Below the pieces are notes generated by a model. It saw only the letters and a list, made by a program, of their open reading frames with translations, was not told the DNA's origin and made no database searches. A stretch of 18,686 bases of DNA. Source: DATLFA01 sp039934635 (lineage in GTDB: Bacteria > Actinomycetota > Acidimicrobiia > Acidimicrobiales > WLNW01). Both the position numbers and the translations under genes were made by a program. Where the stretch lies: assembly GCA_039934635.1 (NCBI GenBank), contig JBDTLT010000098.1, positions 1 through 18,686 of the forward strand, in the 5' to 3' direction. Shown here piece by piece: positions 7,182 through 16,275 of the stretch; the first letter of the stretch is position 1, and the number at the start of each line of letters is the position of its first letter.

Positions 7182-7928
7182 ATGAGTAGCCGCTTTCTAC
7201 CGTTGTCGAGAAGTGGCCTGGTGCTGGTCCTGCTCGTGACCCTGATCGCAGCGTCGTGTGGCGACGCCGCCGAAACCGCGTCCGCTCCTTCTATGAGCGA
7301 GCCGCCATCGACCGCGGTGCGGGCCCCAAACGCGGCGCGATCACCGGTGTGGCCCGAGGGAAGCACATCGGCCGCAGCGGCCGCGATTGCGAATCTTCAG
7401 TCCGGTCAAGATGCATCGAGGACCGCTCCCGAGGCAACCGCCCAGCGGTTTGCGCGCGAAGTGTTGGGCTGGGCGACGCCGCAAGTTCAACGAGACCCGA
7501 CCAGGGCATCGGACGCCACCACGGTCTGGCTTCGCGTCACCGGCGGTACCAAGGCGGCGACTGCGAGTGTCGAGGTGATGCCGCTCACCGATGACCGCCG
7601 TTTGTGGGCGGTCGCCTATGCGCGCCTCGCCGACGGGGACGATGAGAACTTCAACGTTTCGGTTCGCGTGTCCGGAAACATTGCCACGGTGAGTGCGGCA
7701 CAGGGATGGTGGACCAACGAAGTCGCGAGCGCGGAGCTGCGCATTGGTCACGGTCTCGGTGAACGCGTCTTCGTGGCGACGAACCGTCCGGCTCGATGGA
7801 ACGACGTCGCGTTGCCCGAACCGCCCACGGACACGGGCCATCTCATACTGATCTTCAGATCCAGTGACGGCCAGGCCGTCACGTTTCTGGCGATTGCCTT
7901 GCCCATGGGCGACTTCGTGGCCGGCTAG
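7182..7928 (+). CDS. lipoprotein of unknown function
   Basis: This 248-residue protein opens with a basic stretch, a hydrophobic core (GLVLVLLVTLIAAS) and a lipobox ending at Cys26, followed by GD. This predicts export and lipid anchoring on the outer face of the membrane. A low-complexity Ala/Ser/Pro linker follows to about residue 60. A globular domain rich in beta strands comes next (DATTVWLRVTG, RRLWAVAYARLADGDDENFN, VSVRVSGNIATV, HLILIFRSSDGQAVTFLAI). I do not recognise the domain. The ATG at 7182 is chosen over upstream starts because the signal peptide begins there. Its last 50 bases overlap the 3' end of cydDC on the other strand. A perfect DosR-like box stands 35 bases ahead of the start, so low-oxygen or redox control is likely. 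Confidence 0.8.
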   Translation: MSSRFLPLSRSGLVLVLLVTLIAASCGDAAETASAPSMSEPPSTAVRAPNAARSPVWPEGSTSAAAAAIANLQSGQDASRTAPEATAQRFAREVLGWATPQVQRDPTRASDATTVWLRVTGGTKAATASVEVMPLTDDRRLWAVAYARLADGDDENFNVSVRVSGNIATVSAAQGWWTNEVASAELRIGHGLGERVFVATNRPARWNDVALPEPPTDTGHLILIFRSSDGQAVTFLAIALPMGDFVAG

Positions 7929-10900
7929 CGGTCTTGTCGCCGCCGAGGAGGTGTCCACCGGCTGTCTCCAACTCGGGTCCGTCGAAGTGGATCGAAGTGT
8001 CGTGGCTGATGAGCACGATCGATTTCCCGTCGAGTGATTCGAGAAGGTCCGCGAGAACGCGGTCGGCAGTGGCACGGTCGAGGTGGGCAGTGGGTTCGTC
8101 GAGCACGACGACGCGGTGGCCCGCGAGCGCCACGCGGGCCAGTGCGATGCGCTGGCGTTGGCCGCCGCTCGCGGTGACGGCGTTTCGTCCGAGTCGTGTG
8201 TCGAGACCGCCGGGGAGCGCGGCAGCCCACTCGGCGAGTCGTACCCGACGCAACGCTTCCCACAGGTCATCGTCGGACGCCTCCGGCGACGCGAGCCTGA
8301 GGTTCTCTCGCAGCGTCGTGTCTGCGAGCCACGGGTCTTGCATACACCAGGTGACGAGACGCCGCACCTGTGCGCCGCCCAAAGCAGCGGTGTCGCTGCC
8401 GCCCAAGGTGTAGTTCCCACTGCTCGGGGCGAGGAATCGAACCAGTGCGGCGGCCAGAGTCGACTTGCCGGAGCCGCTCACACCGCGGATGAGGATGCGA
8501 TCGCCTTCCGCGAGTTCGAGGTTCACGGCTTCGAGGACGGCCTCGTCGTTTCCCGGCCACGTCAGCGCGACGTCGGCCAGATCGATGTCGGCTGCGCTAT
8601 CGGTGCCCCAGCTTGTCGATTCGACGGGCTCGTCGGTCGGCGCCGGCGTCTCGAGCAACGAGCGCAATCGCGACGCGGACGCGCCGACCGGCGCGAGGGA
8701 CTGTGCCGCGGTGACGAGTGGAGCGAAGAGTTCCATCAGCGCGAATGGCAACAACACGAGCACTCCTATCACCGGCCCCGACAACCCTGCGGCGCTTCGT
8801 GAGGCAGTGAACGAGAGCGCCGCCGCGGTTGCGGCGGGTAGGGCAGCGGCGATCCCGTTCGCGATGTCGCAGGAGCGGCCGCGACGACGCTCGAGCGCGC
8901 CGAGTCGCGCCGAGATCTGTGTGATGCGCTGCGCTCGTGGTGTGAACGCGTCGTTGGCGGTGAGTTCGTCGGCGTGCTCGAGCACCTCGAGGGTCACCGC
9001 GGCAAGTTCACCTTTGGTGGCGATTGTCGGCATACCGGTCTTGGCCGACTCGCGCGCGACGAGCGCGGGCAGAACTACACCGCCGACGAGGATGGCGGCG
9101 CCGAGCGCAACCGCGGTCCACCCGTCGGCGAATGCCGTCCCGATGATCGCCGCGGCGCCGACCGCGATGACAGAGCTCGCGGGACCAATGATGCGAAGCT
9201 CGAAGTCGCTCAGGCGGTCGACGTCGTCCACGACGCGGGCGATCATCTCTCCCCGCCGCATTTGTGGAAGGCCACCGGGTACCAGATGGCCGAGCCGTTC
9301 GACGACTGCACTTCGGAGCTCTCCGCCGAGGCGAAAGGTTGCGTCGTGCGCGGCCAGACGTTCGGCGTAGCGGAACGCAGCCTTGCCGATGCCGAACGCG
9401 CGGACTCCGACTGCCGCAACGGTGAGGTCGACGAAGGACGGGTGTTCGCCGGCTCGCACGATCAACCACGCGGCGGTCGCGGCGAGACCCACGGTGCAGG
9501 CTTCGGCCGCCACGCCGAGCGCGCGTGAAACAGCGAGGCGACCGCGGACCGGCCGGGTCATCCGGCGCAGCCACCGGAGGTCTTCGCCGAGGTGCGCGAT
9601 CGTTGCGAGTTCGTCGTCCGCGCCCGTCCCCTCGCCCGGTACGAGTCCGGGGAGGAGTGCAGCCCGCGGGGGTACGCCGTCGACGGCGGCCGGCGCGCTC
9701 TCGGCTCCCGCCGACGTCGCGGCCCCGACGTGATCGCCGGCGAGATCGACTATCCGATCCGCGTAGGAGGTCAGGCGTTCGTCGTGCGAAGCGACGAGCA
9801 CGACACAACCTCTGGCCGCCATGGTTCTCAGCGCACCAGCCACTGCGGCGGACATGCGCGCATCGAGATGGGCGGTCGGTTCATCGGCAAGCACGATGCG
9901 CGCGCCACCTACGCGGGTGCGCAGTGCGGCGCGTGCAACTGCGAGGCGTTGTCGTTCGCCCCCCGAGAGCTCCGTCGGCCGGCGCGAGGCAAGCGAGTCG
10001 AGGTCGACCGAAGCGAGCACTTCGACGATCGCGTCATGTGACGCCAGGGGCGCCCCGAGCGCGACCGATCCATCGACGCGCTCGCCGAGCGGTTCCGGGT
10101 GTTGCGGCACCGTCGCGATGAGGGATCGGCGCGCGCTTCGCGTGAGCTCGTCGGCGCGTGCGCCAGCGATGTACACCTCACCGTGCTCGAGCCTCGTCTG
10201 TCCCCGGATGGCGTCGAGAAGTGTGGTCTTGCCCGAGCCACTGGGACCGCGCAATAGAACGACTTCGCCCGGCGCGACGTCGAGGTCGACAGGGCCGACG
10301 CGATGGCCCCGCTCGGGGTCGATCACCGTTGCTTCACGCACGATGAGCGAGCCCGCGAGCGGCGCCGCGCGTGGACCGTCCGCGGTCGTCGGTAGCGAAA
10401 GGATCTCGTCGAGATCGTCGGCCGCGTCAGTGCCCGTCTTGGCCGCGTGGTACGCCGCGCCGACCCGGCGCAATGGGAGTGAGCATTCCGGTGCGAGTAA
10501 GAGCACGATCAATGCGACGCGCAGTGTCGTGCGTCCATCGGCCAGGCGAATGCCGATCGACACCGCGACGAGCGCAACCGACAGCGTCGCAAGGAGTTCG
10601 AGCACGAACGCCGACAAGAACGCGACGCGCAACGTCTTCAGGGCCGACCGTCGGTAGTGGTCCGCGGTTTCGCGTACGCGCTCGACTTGCGCCTCGGCGC
10701 GACCGAAAAGGCGCAGCGTCGGCAGCCCGACGAGAACATCGTGGAAGTGGCCGGCGAGGCGTTGCATCATCGCCCAGTCGCGGTTCGCCCGCTCCTCGGT
10801 GAGCTGGCCGATGAGGATCATGAACACGGGGATGAGTGGAAGCGCGATGAGCAGGATCACGGCCGAGATCAAGTCGACGCTGAGGATGCGCGAGCCGGCT

Positions 10901-11304
10901 GCCAACGGGACGACTGCCGCGAGGCACAGCGCGGGGACGTAGGACCGTACCCACGGCTCGAGGGAGTCCACTGCGGTCGTGGTCAACGCGAGGACGCGCG
11001 TCGGCGGCGCCGCGGTTCGCGCGTTTTGGTCGAACGAGTCGACGTGGCGCAAGACGAGCTCGTTGATCGTCTGGCGGGCATTGACGAGCGCACGTGTCGA
11101 GGACTGCTCGCTGGCCCAGCGGAGCAGTCCTCGCGCAATCGCAATAGCGACCAGGGCGGCCACCAACGAGCGTCTCGCGGTGGCCTCTCCGTCGATCACC
11201 CGCGGCAGGAGCCGAGCGACAACCTCGGCCTGACCGACGATGACCGTTGCGGTGAGCACCGCGACCGCCGTGCTCACGAAGACATGGCGGCGCAGGGCCG
11301 GCAC
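7879..11304 (-). CDS. cydDC: thiol reductant ABC exporter CydDC (fused CydD and CydC)
   Basis: A single 1141-residue chain carries both halves of the heterodimeric CydDC exporter. The CydD half has membrane helices at about residues 10-300, Walker A GPSGSGKT at 353-360, the signature LSGGERQR and Walker B with DEPTAHLD. The CydC half restarts at about residue 590 with further helices, Walker A GVSGSGKS at 941-948, the signature ASGGQRQR and a second DEPTAHLD. CydDC exports cysteine or glutathione and is needed to mature cytochrome bd. The fused form is known in actinobacteria. It is the last gene of cydA-cydB-cydDC. The best standard start is the GTG at 11304, with no ribosome site. However, the same frame runs on upstream as family-like sequence towards the cydB stop, so the true start may be a non-standard codon such as the CTG at 11388. 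The 3' end overlaps the convergent lipoprotein gene by 50 bases. Confidence 0.93.
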   Translation of the reverse strand: MPALRRHVFVSTAVAVLTATVIVGQAEVVARLLPRVIDGEATARRSLVAALVAIAIARGLLRWASEQSSTRALVNARQTINELVLRHVDSFDQNARTAAPPTRVLALTTTAVDSLEPWVRSYVPALCLAAVVPLAAGSRILSVDLISAVILLIALPLIPVFMILIGQLTEERANRDWAMMQRLAGHFHDVLVGLPTLRLFGRAEAQVERVRETADHYRRSALKTLRVAFLSAFVLELLATLSVALVAVSIGIRLADGRTTLRVALIVLLLAPECSLPLRRVGAAYHAAKTGTDAADDLDEILSLPTTADGPRAAPLAGSLIVREATVIDPERGHRVGPVDLDVAPGEVVLLRGPSGSGKTTLLDAIRGQTRLEHGEVYIAGARADELTRSARRSLIATVPQHPEPLGERVDGSVALGAPLASHDAIVEVLASVDLDSLASRRPTELSGGERQRLAVARAALRTRVGGARIVLADEPTAHLDARMSAAVAGALRTMAARGCVVLVASHDERLTSYADRIVDLAGDHVGAATSAGAESAPAAVDGVPPRAALLPGLVPGEGTGADDELATIAHLGEDLRWLRRMTRPVRGRLAVSRALGVAAEACTVGLAATAAWLIVRAGEHPSFVDLTVAAVGVRAFGIGKAAFRYAERLAAHDATFRLGGELRSAVVERLGHLVPGGLPQMRRGEMIARVVDDVDRLSDFELRIIGPASSVIAVGAAAIIGTAFADGWTAVALGAAILVGGVVLPALVARESAKTGMPTIATKGELAAVTLEVLEHADELTANDAFTPRAQRITQISARLGALERRRGRSCDIANGIAAALPAATAAALSFTASRSAAGLSGPVIGVLVLLPFALMELFAPLVTAAQSLAPVGASASRLRSLLETPAPTDEPVESTSWGTDSAADIDLADVALTWPGNDEAVLEAVNLELAEGDRILIRGVSGSGKSTLAAALVRFLAPSSGNYTLGGSDTAALGGAQVRRLVTWCMQDPWLADTTLRENLRLASPEASDDDLWEALRRVRLAEWAAALPGGLDTRLGRNAVTASGGQRQRIALARVALAGHRVVVLDEPTAHLDRATADRVLADLLESLDGKSIVLISHDTSIHFDGPELETAGGHLLGGDKTASRPRSRPWARQSPET

Positions 11305-11395
11305 GAGGCGAAGTAGTCGGCGGTCGACCGGGCCGCGAGCGCGCCGGATCGCATCCGCCTCTACGGAAGGTGCAGCCGTGTCAGTCAGGGCCGTG

Positions 11396-12406
11396 TTATT
11401 CAGGGACGTGCACGGCCGGGATGTGGCGGTGGCCGATGCGGCGCCGGAACACCCAATAGGTCCATGCCTGGTAGACCAACACGACCGGCGTCATGACGAG
11501 CGCGACGACCGACATGACCTTCAGTGTGTAGCCCGTCGAGCTGGCGTTGGCGACCGTGAGGTTGAACGCCTCGTTCGTGCTCGATGGCATGACGTCGGGG
11601 TAGAGGCCACCGAACAGCGACACCACCGCCGCCGCAATAGCGACCCCGGTCGCGGCGAAGGCCACGCCTTCGCGCGCAGTCCTTGCCGCGCCGACGCCCA
11701 CGAGCAACGCGACCGCGGCAGCGGCGACGCTCGCCCACGTCCACGCTGCTCCACGCTCGAGTTGGTTCCACACGAGGAACACGCCACCGAGGACGACGGC
11801 GACAGGAGCGAGACGCGCCGACAGCGATCGAGCTCGCTCGCGTATGTCTCCTTCGGTTTTCAACGCAAGAAAGTTCGCGCCGTGCAGCATGAACAACGAC
11901 GCGGTAACTGCGCCGCCGAGCAGGCCGAACGGGTTCAGCAACGTGAACAGGGTGCCGGTGTAGTCGCCGGCCTCGTTGATCGGCACACCGCGCACGATGT
12001 TCGCGAACGCGACGCCCCACAGCACCGCGGGCACCCACGACCCGAAGGCGATCGCGAGGTCCCACCGCGCTCGCCAGGACTCGCGATCGATCTTGCCCCG
12101 GTACTCAAAGGCCACACCGCGAAAGATCAGCGCGATCAAGATCAAGAACAGCGGTAGGTAGAAGCCGGAGAACAACGTCGCGTACCAGTAAGGGAACGCG
12201 GCGAACGTCGCTCCGCCGGCAGTGAGCAGCCACACTTCGTTGCCGTCCCACACAGGTCCGATCGTGTTGATCATCACGCGACGATCGGTCTCGGTCTTGC
12301 CGAGCACGTGGAGCAGCATTCCCACACCGAAGTCGAACCCTTCGAGAAAGAAGTAGCCGGTCCATAGCACCGCAATCAGTAGGAACCACAGAGTGTGGAG
12401 TTCCAT
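11396..12406 (-). CDS. cydB: cytochrome bd ubiquinol oxidase subunit II
   Basis: This 336-residue membrane protein is CydB. It starts with MELHTLWFLLIAVLWTGYFFLEGFDFGVGML, has the GPVWDGNEVWLLTAGGATFAAFP segment at about residues 51-73, and has about nine hydrophobic helices spread over its length. With CydA it forms the high-affinity quinol oxidase that reduces oxygen to water in the membrane. The ATG at 12406 is preceded by AGGAG starting right after the cydA TGA, so cydA and cydB are coupled with a 10-base gap. Longer in-frame extensions upstream would lie inside cydA and are rejected. The length is normal. Confidence 0.96.
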   Translation of the reverse strand: MELHTLWFLLIAVLWTGYFFLEGFDFGVGMLLHVLGKTETDRRVMINTIGPVWDGNEVWLLTAGGATFAAFPYWYATLFSGFYLPLFLILIALIFRGVAFEYRGKIDRESWRARWDLAIAFGSWVPAVLWGVAFANIVRGVPINEAGDYTGTLFTLLNPFGLLGGAVTASLFMLHGANFLALKTEGDIRERARSLSARLAPVAVVLGGVFLVWNQLERGAAWTWASVAAAAVALLVGVGAARTAREGVAFAATGVAIAAAVVSLFGGLYPDVMPSSTNEAFNLTVANASSTGYTLKVMSVVALVMTPVVLVYQAWTYWVFRRRIGHRHIPAVHVPE

Positions 12407-12416
12407 CGAGACTCCT

Positions 12417-13901
12417 TCAGTAGGCGAAGGCGAGCGTGTCGCCCTCGCTCGTCTCCGATGCGCGACCCGCGTCGTCGTCACCATGATCCTGTGACTCGTC
12501 GTGACCGATCGGCATTACGGCGTGCGGGCCGGCCTTCACGTAGCGAACGAGGAGTTTCATCTCGATGATTGCGAGAAATCCGTAGACGAGTGTGAAACCG
12601 ACGAGCGAGACGAGCACGGTCCAACCGGCGACGCTCGGCGACACCGCGTTGGCGGTGAGTAACCGAACCTCGGGGAGCCCGTTGGGGTTCGGCGCGACCA
12701 CCCACGGTTGGCGGCCCATCTCGGTGAATATCCAACCGAACGAATTGGCAAGGAACGGCGTGAACACCACTGCGATCGTCGCCGCAGGGAGCCAACGCCA
12801 CGGCGGCGGCACTTTGCCCTTGCGAGTGAACCACAAAGCGGCTGCCGCGCCCGTCGCCGCGACGACGCCGAAGCCGATCATCAGACGGAAGCCCCAGTAC
12901 GTGACGATGAGGTTCGGGCGGTAGTCGCCCGGGCCGTACAGTTCTTGATAGCGGGCGTTGATGTCCTTCACACCCTCGATCGTCGAGCCCGTCTTGTCGG
13001 TAGCGAGCAGCGACAGCGCCTGCGGAATGACGAAGCTCCGCACGTCGCACTCGGCGCTCACATCACCGATGGCGAGGATAGAGAGGCCGGGCCCCTTCTC
13101 GGTCGAACAGAGAGCCTCGGCCGCGGCCATCTTCATCGGCTGCTGTTCGAACATCATGCGCGTCTGAAAGTGCCCGCTCACTGCGACGGCCGCGCCGGCG
13201 AAGAAAGTGAGCCAAATCGCTCCACGCAACGATCGTCGCAGCGCGACGAGATCTGGATTGCCGAGGACGGTGCTCTGCTTGAGTAACAACCAGGCCGAGA
13301 TGCCACCGACGAAAACCGCGGCGGTCATCAACGCGCCGAAGATCACGTGGGGGTAGGCGGCAAGGGTGGTGGGGTTCGTGAGCACCGCCCATACGTCGGT
13401 CATCTCCGCTCGCCCCGTGGTCGGATTGAAGCGCACGCCGACCGGGTGCTGCATCCACGAGTTCGCGGCGATGATGAAATACGCCGAGAGCGTCGTGCCG
13501 ATCGCCGCGGCCCATATGGTCATGAGATGGACCTTCTTCGACAAGCGGCCCCATCCGAAGATCCACAGACCGAGGAACGTCGACTCGAGGAAGAACGCGA
13601 CGAGCGCTTCCATGGCGAGCGGTGCACCGAAGACATCACCGACGAATCGCGAGTAGTTGGCCCAGTTCATCCCGAATTGGAACTCCTGCACGATGCCGGT
13701 GACGACGCCCATCGCGAAGTTGATGAGGAAGAGCTTGCCGAAAAACTTGGTCAACCGTAGGTAGGCGTCGTCACCGGTGCGGTACCAACGGGTCTGGAAC
13801 CACGCCACAACGAGCGACAATCCGATCGTCAGCGGCACCATGAGGAAGTGGTAGACGGTCGTGATCCCGAACTGCCACCGCGCGAGTCCTTCGGCGTTCA
13901 T
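12417..13901 (-). CDS. cydA: cytochrome bd ubiquinol oxidase subunit I
   Basis: This 494-residue protein is CydA. It begins MNAEGLARWQFGITTVYHFL; His18 matches the high-spin haem ligand. His185 (YPHVIFGALM) and Met341 (YWGFRLMIGFG) match the haem b558 ligands. K257 and E262 in QPMKMAAAEA are the quinol-site residues at the start of the Q-loop, and GWIFTEMGRQPW at about 389-400 is the family signature. The loop between them is short, unlike the long form of E. coli. The ATG at 13901 has GAGGAG upstream, and an extension to 13937 is rejected. It opens the cydA-cydB-cydDC operon. A DosR-like box lies 107 bases before the start, which suggests induction at low oxygen. Confidence 0.97.
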   Translation of the reverse strand: MNAEGLARWQFGITTVYHFLMVPLTIGLSLVVAWFQTRWYRTGDDAYLRLTKFFGKLFLINFAMGVVTGIVQEFQFGMNWANYSRFVGDVFGAPLAMEALVAFFLESTFLGLWIFGWGRLSKKVHLMTIWAAAIGTTLSAYFIIAANSWMQHPVGVRFNPTTGRAEMTDVWAVLTNPTTLAAYPHVIFGALMTAAVFVGGISAWLLLKQSTVLGNPDLVALRRSLRGAIWLTFFAGAAVAVSGHFQTRMMFEQQPMKMAAAEALCSTEKGPGLSILAIGDVSAECDVRSFVIPQALSLLATDKTGSTIEGVKDINARYQELYGPGDYRPNLIVTYWGFRLMIGFGVVAATGAAAALWFTRKGKVPPPWRWLPAATIAVVFTPFLANSFGWIFTEMGRQPWVVAPNPNGLPEVRLLTANAVSPSVAGWTVLVSLVGFTLVYGFLAIIEMKLLVRYVKAGPHAVMPIGHDESQDHGDDDAGRASETSEGDTLAFAY

Positions 13902-14008
13902 CGACCGCTCCTCGAGTGTGCGTGGGGGACCGCGCACTCCGCTGGTTTGGTGAGTATGGCTTCATCGAGCCTGTGAACAGTCATCCTCGCGCCGAACTGG
14001 TCGTGAAA

Positions 14009-14022
14009 GTGACTTTGGTCCC
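14009..14022. promoter_or_regulatory. candidate DosR/DevR-like operator (box D) upstream of cydA
   Basis: GTGACT-TT-GGTCCC is a near-palindrome of the same shape as boxes A-C, and its left half differs from the DosR core by one base. It lies in the 150-base gap between the end of the molybdopterin oxidoreductase gene and the cydA start, 107 bases ahead of cydA. In that position it can govern cydA-cydB-cydDC. Confidence 0.55.
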
Positions 14023-14051
14023 ATCTGCGCACGCTGCGTGGCGCGCCTCCT

Positions 14052-16238
14052 TCAGATTGCGGTGACCTCTACGGGGACGCCGTTCACCGCGGCGTTGCCC
14101 GACGGCTCGTCGATGAACGTGCCGGGCATGAGCACGTTGGTGTTGGGGCCAGGCCGGGTGCTGGCGACCGACGAGCGCGTGCCTGGTCGATCGTGGCCGA
14201 AGCCGTGGGGCAGGCTCACTACGCCCTGGCGAATTTCGTCGCTCACTTCGACGGTCGCTTCGACCGACCCCGCCTCGGTGGTGACGCGGGCGCGATCGCC
14301 CGTCGCCAAGGCGCGTTCCGCCGCGTCGTGTGGGTGAACCACGAGCGTGGCGCGGTCGCGTCCGCGCATCAGCGCCGGCACGTTGTGTAGCCACGAGTTG
14401 TTGGACCGGACGTGCCGGCGCCCGATGAGCAACAGCGGCGGGCGGGGTTCGGCCATGCGGGCGCGTAAGCGGGGTAGGTCGGCGAGGATGTTGTCGTGGG
14501 CCAGCTCGATGTCGCCCGATGCGGTGCGCAATATGTCGTCGATCGGTGACGAGGAGGGGCCGAAGTCGATGCCGTGCTCGTGTTGCTTGAGCCGTTCGAG
14601 GGTCAAGCCGTCGGGGCGCTCGCCGTAACCATCGCCCCAAGGGCTCATGCGCAATGTGAGGTCGGCGATGCGATCGGGTCCGCGCAACCCGCCGGTGTCG
14701 ACGTCAGCGGCGACACCATAGCGAGCAGCGCGGGCGTAGAAGAATTCGTCGTCGAGCGCGTCGACGTCGACGGCGTTGGCCGGCATCCCGCCCAAGATGG
14801 CACCGAGGCGCAGCACGATCTCCCACTCTCTCGGTCGGTCGCCGGCGTCGAAGATCGCCGGTGACCATCGCGCCGCGCTGCGCAAGGCAAAACCCCAGAG
14901 CGCTTCGTCGCAGTGCGGTTGTTCGAGCGGCGACACGCCGGGCAGGATCACATGGGCGTGACGGCTGGTTTCGTTGAGGTAGTTGTCGATGCTGATCATT
15001 GCGTCGAGCATCGGGAGCGCATCGTCGAGTCGGCCGGCGTCGGGCGCGGACAGCACAGGGTTGCCGGCGATCGTGATGAGCGCGTGCACTTGCCCCTCGC
15101 CGGGCGTGGCGATCTCCTCCGCCAGGCACGACAGCGGAGCCTGGCCCAGCACTTCGGGTGCACCGCGGACGCGCGTCTTCCACCGACCGGTCTTGAGCGG
15201 ACCACGCCGCCGCGCGGTCGACGAGATCGTGGCGATGGCGGGACGAGGGAAGAGCGCGCCGCCCTCGATGCCGAAGTGCCCAGTGAGGATGTTCACGACC
15301 TCGACCAACCACGAGGCGAGCGTGCCGAACTCCTGATTGCACAATCCGATGCGGCCGTACACGACTGCGCGTGGCGTGCCGGCCAGTTCGCGTGCGAGCG
15401 AGCGGATGCGATCCGCGTCGATTCCACACCAGTCGGCCACGGCCTCGGGCGGATAGCCGCGCGCCGCGAGGAGCACTTCGTCGACCCCGCGTACGCGCCC
15501 CGCGAGCGGGCCGAGGTTGATGAGTCCTTCGTCATCGAGCACGGCCACGACGGCGAGCAACAGCGCGGCATCGGTGCCCGGGATGACCGGTAGCCATTCG
15601 TCGGCGCGCTCGGCCGTGCCCGTGCGGCGGGGATCGATCACGATCGTGCGCCCACCGCGCTCGCGGATGCGGTCGACTTCACCGATGAGGTCGGGGTAGG
15701 AGAGCAGCGAACCGTTGGACGCTTGCGGGTTCGCTCCCATGATCACGAGTAGGTCAGTGCGGGCAACGTCGGGGATCGGGATGCTCCAGGCGCCGCCGAA
15801 GAGCTGTGCGCAGACGACGTTCTTGGGCCACTGATCGACGGTGCCCGCCGACCACGTGGTCGTGATGCCGGCCAGGCCGGGGACCGCGCCGGAGTAGCGG
15901 CTCAACGAATAGCTGTGGACGTTGGGGTTGCCCATGTAGACGGTGACCGCGCCCATACCGTGCGCGGCGACCACCGGTGTGACCAGCTCTTCACAGCGAG
16001 CGAAGGCCTCGGGCCACGTCACCTCGCGCCACGTGTCGCCGTCGCGGACCATCGGGACACGGATGCGGTCGGGGTCGTGGTGCAGCTCCCCGAGCGCGGC
16101 GCCCTTCGTGCAGAGAAAGCCTTTGCTCCAGACGTCGGCGCGGTCGCCGCGCACTCTCGTCACGCGGTCGCCGTCGGTCTCGATCTCCAGACCGCACATT
16201 GCTTCGCAGAGCGGGCAGGTACGAAAGTGCGTCGTCAT
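14052..16238 (-). CDS. molybdopterin-dependent oxidoreductase (formate dehydrogenase / BisC superfamily)
   Basis: This 728-residue protein begins with the Fe4S4 domain of the bis-MGD family: C8, C11, C15 and C43 (CPLCEAMC, then FLCTKG). Molybdopterin-binding segments follow, such as LLVIMGANPQASNGS near residue 166 and TIVIDPRRTGTAERAD near 198-213. The C-terminal MopB domain includes LLIGRRHVRSNNSWLHN near 610 and VSLPHGFGHDRPG near 683. At the usual place of the metal-ligand Cys or selenocysteine it has WSAGTVDQWP (S130 to P138). The ligand is therefore probably Ser, Asp or another residue, and it is not a classical formate dehydrogenase. There is no twin-arginine signal, so it is cytosolic. 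No electron-transfer subunit is next to it. It lies 37 bases after the signal peptidase fusion gene and 150 before cydA, all on one strand. The substrate is unknown. Confidence 0.88.
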   Translation of the reverse strand: MTTHFRTCPLCEAMCGLEIETDGDRVTRVRGDRADVWSKGFLCTKGAALGELHHDPDRIRVPMVRDGDTWREVTWPEAFARCEELVTPVVAAHGMGAVTVYMGNPNVHSYSLSRYSGAVPGLAGITTTWSAGTVDQWPKNVVCAQLFGGAWSIPIPDVARTDLLVIMGANPQASNGSLLSYPDLIGEVDRIRERGGRTIVIDPRRTGTAERADEWLPVIPGTDAALLLAVVAVLDDEGLINLGPLAGRVRGVDEVLLAARGYPPEAVADWCGIDADRIRSLARELAGTPRAVVYGRIGLCNQEFGTLASWLVEVVNILTGHFGIEGGALFPRPAIATISSTARRRGPLKTGRWKTRVRGAPEVLGQAPLSCLAEEIATPGEGQVHALITIAGNPVLSAPDAGRLDDALPMLDAMISIDNYLNETSRHAHVILPGVSPLEQPHCDEALWGFALRSAARWSPAIFDAGDRPREWEIVLRLGAILGGMPANAVDVDALDDEFFYARAARYGVAADVDTGGLRGPDRIADLTLRMSPWGDGYGERPDGLTLERLKQHEHGIDFGPSSSPIDDILRTASGDIELAHDNILADLPRLRARMAEPRPPLLLIGRRHVRSNNSWLHNVPALMRGRDRATLVVHPHDAAERALATGDRARVTTEAGSVEATVEVSDEIRQGVVSLPHGFGHDRPGTRSSVASTRPGPNTNVLMPGTFIDEPSGNAAVNGVPVEVTAI

Positions 16239-16275
16239 GGCCGCACTCTAGTGACCGCGTCAGGGCGCGGAACCC

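Noticed and set aside
13960..14010. Possible Rex or CRP site upstream of cydA (CTGTGAACAG and TCGTGAAAGTGAC)
   Set aside because: Only single TGTGA-like half sites are present, without the matching TCACA half at the right spacing.
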